Below, in pieces: positions 59,259-64,000 of a stretch of 64,000 nt of DNA. Each line of letters starts with the position of its first letter. Position 1 is the stretch's first letter. The stretch is from Saccharopolyspora erythraea NRRL 2338 (lineage in GTDB: Bacteria > Actinomycetota > Actinomycetes > Mycobacteriales > Pseudonocardiaceae): positions 5,011,584 to 5,075,583 of the forward strand of contig NC_009142.1 in assembly GCF_000062885.1 (NCBI RefSeq). The letters run 5' to 3'. Made by a program: the position numbers and the translations under genes. The notes beneath the pieces were generated by a model. That model was not told where the DNA came from. It did no database searches and was given only the letters and a program-made list of their open reading frames with translations.

Positions 59259-60169
59259 GGGGTCCTTGCATAATGATCTTGGTCTGGCATGGTGGTGGCT
59301 GGAGTTGATCACGTTTCGATCGTTGGGAGCGTGGGATGGCTCGCCCGAGGCCGTGGGAGGTCAGCGACGAGTTGTGGGCGTTGATCGAGCCGTTGCTGCC
59401 CCGGCACGAGCGTCGGTTTCGGTATCCGGGTCGGCGTCGGATCGACGATCGCAAGACTCTGCAGGGCATCTTGTTCGTGCTCTACACCGGCATCCAGTGG
59501 GAGTTTCTGCCGCAGGAGTTGGGATTCGGCTCGGGGTCGACGTGCTGGCGGCGGTTGGCCGAGTGGCAGCAGGCCGGAGTATGGGAGCAGTTGCAGCGGG
59601 TGCTGCTGGATCGCCTGCGAGCGGCCGATCAGTTGGACTTCTCCCGAGCGGTCGTGGATTCCTCCCAGATCCAGGCCAAACGGGGACGTGGTTGCCCAAA
59701 AGTCGGTCCGAGTCCGGTTGACCGTGGTCGGCCGGGCTCGAAGCACCACGTCATCACCGATGCCTGTGGAACCCCGTTGCGGGTGGTGCTGACCGGCAGC
59801 AACCGCAACGATGTGACCCAGCTGGTGCCGCTGGTGGAGGCGATCCCACCGGTGCGCGGACGGCCGGGTCGGCCCCGCCGCAAACCCCGCCGCCTCTACG
59901 CAGACCGGGCCTACGACCACGACGTCTACCGAGACAAGCTGCGGGCCCGGGGCATCACACCCCGGATCGCTCGCCGAGGTGACGACCACGGTTCCGGCCT
60001 CGGCAAGCTGCGGTGGGTGGTCGAAGCCGCGATCGCCTGGCTGCACGGACCACGCCGCCTACGGATCCGCTGGGAAACCCGCGACGACATCCACGACGGC
60101 TTCCTCCAACTCACCCACTGCATGATCCTCGCCGCCAAGCTCCCCACACACGCAATCTGAAAGGACCCC
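59259..60169 (+). mobile_element. IS5-family insertion sequence, 911 bp
   Basis: Terminal inverted repeats GGGGTCCTTGCA... (59259 on) and GGGGTCCTTTCAG... (60169 inward, minus strand) share a 9-base core plus further matches. TAA flanks both ends (59256-59258 and 60170-60172), a 3-base target duplication. One transposase gene fills it. Confidence 0.88.
59336..60160 (+). CDS. IS5-family transposase
   Basis: 274 residues in one frame: DUF4096-type N-terminus (WEVSDELWALIEPLLP...RIDDRKTLQGILFVLYTGIQW) and DDE domain with VVDSSQIQAKRG, KHHVITDACGTPL, LYADRAYDHD and a C-terminal WVVEAAIAWLHGPRRLRIRWE carrying the Glu. Appears intact and potentially active. ATG 59336 follows GGGAGCG. Confidence 0.95.
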   Translation: MARPRPWEVSDELWALIEPLLPRHERRFRYPGRRRIDDRKTLQGILFVLYTGIQWEFLPQELGFGSGSTCWRRLAEWQQAGVWEQLQRVLLDRLRAADQLDFSRAVVDSSQIQAKRGRGCPKVGPSPVDRGRPGSKHHVITDACGTPLRVVLTGSNRNDVTQLVPLVEAIPPVRGRPGRPRRKPRRLYADRAYDHDVYRDKLRARGITPRIARRGDDHGSGLGKLRWVVEAAIAWLHGPRRLRIRWETRDDIHDGFLQLTHCMILAAKLPTHAI

Positions 60170-60271
60170 TAAGTCCCGTGGGAGGTACCATCACAATCCC
60201 CCCACGCTGGCGCCTTCCGGCCGGCAGCAGGACGAGGCACGTCGATTGATCGGGCTCAACGACGAGGAGCA

Positions 60272-60754
60272 ATGGTGAGCCGACTTGCCGTGACAGGCCA
60301 CCGAGGACTGGCACCGTCGACGACCGCGCTGGTGAGCTGGGCGCTCTACGCAGACCTCGGGCAGTATGACGAGGACTTCCTGGTCGGCTTGAGCTGCCTC
60401 GCCGACGGCGCGGACGCACTCTTCGCCCGGGCGGTGCTCGACCGCGGCGGCTCGCTGGTCGTCATCGTTCCGGCAACCAACTACCGCGACAAGCTGCCCG
60501 AAGAGCACCACGCTGAGTACGACGACCTGTTCAGCCGCGCCTCGGACGTCGTCCGGCTCGACTTCCCCGACTCCACCTCGGAAGCGCACATGGCCGCCAG
60601 CATCAAGATGCTTGAGATGGCCGACAGGCTGTTCGCGGTCTGGGACGGAGAACCCGCGCGCGGCTACGGCGGCAGCGCCGACGTGGTCGCCGCCGCCCGC
60701 GAACGCGGCACACCCGTCACCATCATCTGGCCGGACGGAGCCCAACGCGACTAG
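60272..60754 (+). CDS. SLOG-like Rossmann-fold protein of unknown function
   Basis: 160 residues: LAVTGHRGLAP at the start, GLSCLADGADALFARAVLDRGGSLVVIVPA (~40-70) and LFAVWDGEPARGYGGSADVVAAARERGTPVTIIWPDGA at the end. The GHRG, LAxGAD and DG-x-x-G-GG-x-x-D pattern fits SLOG nucleotide-binding domains, often linked to stress or NTP-derived signals. GAGGAG is two bases before ATG 60272 and five before GTG 60275, so GTG may be used. Sits just outside the IS and may have lost its former upstream context. Confidence 0.7.
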   Translation: MVSRLAVTGHRGLAPSTTALVSWALYADLGQYDEDFLVGLSCLADGADALFARAVLDRGGSLVVIVPATNYRDKLPEEHHAEYDDLFSRASDVVRLDFPDSTSEAHMAASIKMLEMADRLFAVWDGEPARGYGGSADVVAAARERGTPVTIIWPDGAQRD

Positions 60755-60756
60755 CT

Positions 60757-61806
60757 TCACGAAGCGCGCGGCGGCCCGGTGCTTCCCCGCACGACAAGGG
60801 TGGGGTTGAGGACGATGTCGCGGTCGGCGGTGCGTCCGTCGTCGAGTCGTTCAACGGCCGCCTGGACGGCGAGCTCGGCCACTTCGGCTGCGTCCTGGCG
60901 CACGGAGGTCAGGTCGATGAACGACAGGCGTGCGAGCTGGCTGTCGTCATAGCCGACGATGGAGACGTCCTCGGGCACGCGGACGCCGGCGCGCAGGAGC
61001 GTGGTGAGCAGGCCGTGGGCACTGCGGTCGTTGCCGGCGATGACCGCGGTGGGGAGCTCGTCGTGCGCGAGCAGTTCCCTGGCCGCCTGGGCTCCGGACT
61101 CCTCGGTGTAGTCGCCGGAATGGATCTGGATGTGCTCGGCGAGTCCGTGACGGCGCATGGCGGCACGGTAGCCGCGCCGCCGCTCACCGGCACCCGGCAT
61201 GACACCACCGTCGAGGTGGGCGATGGCGCGGTGCCCGAGTTCGGCGAGGTGGTCGACCGCCTGGCGCACCCCATTGCCGTCGGCGGTCCGGACGACGTCC
61301 ACGCCGGCGGCTCGCGCGGTCGGGTTGATCTCCACGACGGGTGTCTGGCCGGCGACCGCGGCCAGTTCGTGGGCGCTGGACTCGGTGCCGATGATGATGA
61401 TCGCCTCGCTGCGCAGCGCGAGCAGCTCCTCCACGGCCTGACGCTCGCCGCGGGTGGCGACCATGGCGCTGAGCACGACGTTGTAGCCGTGCTTCCTGGC
61501 CGCGGGGTAGACCGCTTCGACGATGTCCACGTCGTGCGGGTGGCGCATGGTGAACAGGACGCCCAACTGCCGGCTGCGGGTGCGGCGCAGGAGCTGGGCT
61601 GCGGCATCGGGGCGGTAGCCGAGCTCCTCGGCGGCCTGGAACACGCGCTCGCGCGTTTCGGCACTGGCGCCGGGCTGGTTGCGGAACACCAGTGACACGA
61701 GGGCCTGGGAAACCCCGACGCGCGCGGCGACGTCGGACATGGTCGGACGTTTCGCCCGGCCCGGCGAGCCACCCGGCACGCCCGGCCGGGCACCTGGATC
61801 CCGCAT
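60757..61806 (-). CDS. LacI-family regulator
   Basis: 349 residues: HTH (TMSDVAARVGVSQALVSLVFRNQPGASAETRERVFQAAEELGYRPD, residues ~22-65) and a periplasmic-binding-type sugar domain to the end. Divergent from an inositol-dehydrogenase-like gene and an isomerase, so it probably represses a cyclitol or sugar operon. ATG 61806 follows GGGAGGA. Confidence 0.92.
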   Translation of the reverse strand: MRDPGARPGVPGGSPGRAKRPTMSDVAARVGVSQALVSLVFRNQPGASAETRERVFQAAEELGYRPDAAAQLLRRTRSRQLGVLFTMRHPHDVDIVEAVYPAARKHGYNVVLSAMVATRGERQAVEELLALRSEAIIIIGTESSAHELAAVAGQTPVVEINPTARAAGVDVVRTADGNGVRQAVDHLAELGHRAIAHLDGGVMPGAGERRRGYRAAMRRHGLAEHIQIHSGDYTEESGAQAARELLAHDELPTAVIAGNDRSAHGLLTTLLRAGVRVPEDVSIVGYDDSQLARLSFIDLTSVRQDAAEVAELAVQAAVERLDDGRTADRDIVLNPTLVVRGSTGPPRAS

Positions 61807-61862
61807 GCGTTCCTCCCGCGATCTGCCGTGCAGGTATTGACATGCATAACACCCCGCTCCCA

Positions 61863-61887
61863 TAGTACGTAGCACTTGTACGTACTA
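61863..61887. promoter_or_regulatory. 9-7-9 inverted repeat operator between lacI and the dehydrogenase gene
   Basis: TAGTACGTA (61863-61871) and TACGTACTA (61879-61887) are perfect complements around GCACTTG; a further TTGTACG follows at 61889. It is 57 bases before the lacI start and ~210 before the divergent gene. Confidence 0.6.
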
Positions 61888-62099
61888 GTTGTACGAAAAA
61901 GTGACCCCGCCGTTCGTCACACCCACGGCGAGCGGGCGGTCCGAGACGCGCACGACCTCGGTCGCGCGGTGACCGCGAGGCCGCGCGGCAGGCGACCCCT
62001 GCCAGGAACGGTCGATCCACACAAGCCTCGATTCAGTGAAACGTCCTTACCCGATGCGCCTCCGAGCAGACCGGAGCATGCGACCAGGAGAGACGAGCA

Positions 62100-63119
62100 A
62101 TGACCATGAACATCGGTGTCATCGGATGCGGCCTGATGGGCGCCGATCACATCCGCACCCTCACGACTGCGGTGTCCGGTGCCCGGGTCGCCGCGGTGAA
62201 CGACGCCGACGAAGGCCGGGCAGCGGGAGCAGCGGCAGAGGCGGAGGGTGCACGGGTGCATTCCGATCCGTTCGGCCTGATCGACGACGCGGAGGTGGAT
62301 GCCGTGGTGGTCGCCTCCGCCGACGAGACGCACGAGGAGTTCGCACTCGCCTGCGTGCGGGCGGGCAAGCCCGTGCTCTGCGAGAAACCGCTGGCCACGA
62401 CGAGTGAGGCGTGCCTGCGCGTGGTGGAGGCCGAGATGCGCGGGGGCCGACCGCTGGTGCAGGTCGGGTTCATGCGCCGCTTCGATCCCTCCTACCTGGA
62501 GATGAAGCGCGTGCTCGACTCCGGCCGGATCGGGCGGGCGCTGATGTTGCACAGCGTGCACCGCAATGCCGGCTACCCACCGGCTCTGCCCGACTCGGCC
62601 CTGATCACCGGCACCGGCGTGCACGACATCGACATCGCCCGCTGGCTGCTGGGCCAGGAGATCGTGACCGCCACCGCGCACACGCCCAGGCGCTCCGGAC
62701 TGGCCCGGCCGGATTTCCAGGACACCCGGTTCCTCGTGCTCGAGACCGAGAACGGCGTGCTCGTCGACGTCGAGATCTTCGTCAACGCCGGCTACGGCTA
62801 CGACGTGCGGGGAGAGCTCGTCGGCGAGCTCGGCAGCATCTCGCTGCACCCTCCGGCCACCCTGACCACCCGCTACGAGGGGCTGGAGGGCCGGCCGGTC
62901 GCGCGGGACTTCCGTCCCCGTTTCCAGGACGCCTACCGCAACGAGCTGCAGGCGTGGGTGACCGCCGGCGCCTCGGGCGAGGTCCGCGGAGCCACGGCCT
63001 GGGACGGCTACGCCTCCGCCGCGGTCGCCGAAGCATGCCTGCACTCGGTGGCCACCGGATCGACCGCACCCGTCGAGATCGCACCGCAACCCGCGCTGTA
63101 CGCCCCGCTGGCCGCGTGA
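62100..63119 (+). CDS. Gfo/Idh/MocA oxidoreductase, inositol 2-dehydrogenase-like
   Basis: 339 residues: NIGVIGCGLMGADHIRTL for NAD, CEKPLATTSEACLRVVEAE with the catalytic-site lysine of EKP, and GTGVHDIDIARWLLG with the catalytic HDID pair. It resembles IolG-type enzymes that oxidise myo-inositol or related cyclitols. AGGAGAG precedes ATG 62100; ATG 62106 is also possible. Followed by a TIM-barrel isomerase. Confidence 0.9.
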   Translation: MTMNIGVIGCGLMGADHIRTLTTAVSGARVAAVNDADEGRAAGAAAEAEGARVHSDPFGLIDDAEVDAVVVASADETHEEFALACVRAGKPVLCEKPLATTSEACLRVVEAEMRGGRPLVQVGFMRRFDPSYLEMKRVLDSGRIGRALMLHSVHRNAGYPPALPDSALITGTGVHDIDIARWLLGQEIVTATAHTPRRSGLARPDFQDTRFLVLETENGVLVDVEIFVNAGYGYDVRGELVGELGSISLHPPATLTTRYEGLEGRPVARDFRPRFQDAYRNELQAWVTAGASGEVRGATAWDGYASAAVAEACLHSVATGSTAPVEIAPQPALYAPLAA

Positions 63120-63228
63120 CCACCTCCGGCCGACGGGCCCCCTCGGCCCGCTCGGACTCCACGCCGCCGCCTCACCCGCTTCGACCCGCGGCCCGGACCG
63201 CACGACTCGCAATGAGGAGAACCCGACC

Positions 63229-64000
63229 ATGAACATCGGACTGATGACCGACAGCGTCGCGGCACTGTCCACGACCGAAACCCTCGACCTCGCCGCCGAG
63301 CTCGGAATCGACACCGTCGAGTTCGCCACGGGCAACTGGTCGACCGCCCCGCACCTCGACCTCGAGGGCCTGCTCGCCGGCGAAGCGGCCCGCGCCGAGT
63401 TGTCCGCGGCGTTGCGCGACCGCGGCCTGCGCCTCTCCGCGCTGAACGCCAGCGGCAACCAGCTCCACCCCGTCACCGGCGCCGAGCAGGACCGCGTCGT
63501 CCGCGGCACGATCCGCCTCGCCGGGCTGCTCGGCGTGCCCACGGTCGTGCTCATGTCCGGCCTCCCGGCCGCGCCGGGCGACAGCACGCCGAACTGGATC
63601 ACCACGTGCTGGCCGCCGGAGACCACCGAGGTGCTCGAACGCCAGTGGGAGACCGCCACCGGCTACTGGCGGCAGCTCGTGGAGTTCGCACGAGCCCACG
63701 ATGTGCGGCTCGCTCTGGAAATGCACGCCAACCAGCTCGTCTACAACGCGCCGACCCTGTTGCGGCTGCGCGAGGCCGTCGGCCCCGTCATCGGTGCGAA
63801 CATGGATCCCAGCCACCTGATGTGGATGGGCTCCGACCCGATCCAGAGCGTCGAGGCGCTCGACGGCGCCATCTACCACGTGCACGCCAAGGACACCCGC
63901 CTCGAATCCGACCGGCTCGGGCTGACCTCCCGCCTCGAAACGCTGCCGTTCGACCGCGTCGGCGACCGCGCCTGGAACTACGTCACCCTCGGCGACGGCC
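63229..64000 (+). CDS. Sugar phosphate isomerase/epimerase (AP-endonuclease-2 TIM barrel), cut by right edge
   Basis: 257 residues visible. NIGLMTDSVAAL at the start, LDLAAELGIDTVEFATGNW, LSALNASGNQLHP, LALEMHANQLVYN, GANMDPSHLMWMGSDP and YHVHAKDTRLE match xylose-isomerase-like IolE/IolH-type proteins; Glu, Asp and His in these blocks bind metal. GAGGAGA precedes ATG 63229. Probably one operon with the dehydrogenase, 109 bases upstream. Confidence 0.9.
   Translation, partial: MNIGLMTDSVAALSTTETLDLAAELGIDTVEFATGNWSTAPHLDLEGLLAGEAARAELSAALRDRGLRLSALNASGNQLHPVTGAEQDRVVRGTIRLAGLLGVPTVVLMSGLPAAPGDSTPNWITTCWPPETTEVLERQWETATGYWRQLVEFARAHDVRLALEMHANQLVYNAPTLLRLREAVGPVIGANMDPSHLMWMGSDPIQSVEALDGAIYHVHAKDTRLESDRLGLTSRLETLPFDRVGDRAWNYVTLGDG

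Overview
The window is high-GC actinobacterial DNA. Two mycothiol-type formaldehyde dehydrogenases, several leaderless starts with TAnnnT -10 boxes, a Methyltransf_19-type methyltransferase and an ESX-like polymorphic toxin point to the Pseudonocardiales. A Saccharopolyspora-like organism is my inference; no rRNA or other marker gene is present to prove it.

Positions 1-35,600 hold, after a GGDEF gene cut by the left edge, a nearly complete island for growth on glycine betaine. A BCCT transporter (3309) imports it. A Rieske oxygenase (34395), with a Rieske ferredoxin and FAD reductase (32433/31258), removes the first methyl as formaldehyde. Dimethylglycine oxidase (14744) and heterotetrameric sarcosine oxidase (soxBDAG, 8084-13034) remove the other two onto tetrahydrofolate. 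GlyA and SdaA then take glycine to serine and pyruvate. The C1 units are oxidised by a cyclohydrolase-type protein, FolD and PurU to formate, and by FdhF (with FdhD) to CO2. Free formaldehyde goes through MscR-type dehydrogenases with MBL-fold partners. folP is embedded in the operon. Two shared DNA motifs suggest two regulons: YTGATATRTYAG (glyA/sox, dmgO, gntR/sdaA) and GTTATGCGCAAC (both Rieske/fdh divergent loci).

The two Rieske loci are mirror-image duplicates about 30 kb apart, with a 347-bp repeat differing at one base. The left copy's fdh has collapsed to a 33-codon in-frame scar. The island also contains an Imm5-like orphan, a nested-hairpin intergenic block, a PDZ reading frame without a proper stop, a DM13 lipoprotein-like protein and a DUF2332 gene split by a tnpB insertion element.

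Positions 35,600-39,400 carry a polymorphic toxin (WXG-like N-terminus, papain-fold deamidase domain) and a partner protein built from two YrhB/papain-fold modules. Next comes a stress cluster (two universal stress proteins, Acg nitroreductase, Zn alcohol dehydrogenase), a STAND ATPase, an MFS pump divergent from a GATase1/AraC regulator, and a SAM methyltransferase. 48,367-55,358 is a catabolic operon: NCS1 permease, hydantoinase-A-like protein, three DUF917 genes (one collapsed) and a PucR regulator. 55,563-57,963 is an ArsR-type sensor with a P1B ATPase. The right end has a frameshifted epimerase gene, an IS5-type element, a SLOG-like gene, and a LacI regulator divergent from an inositol-dehydrogenase-like enzyme and a TIM-barrel isomerase cut by the right edge.
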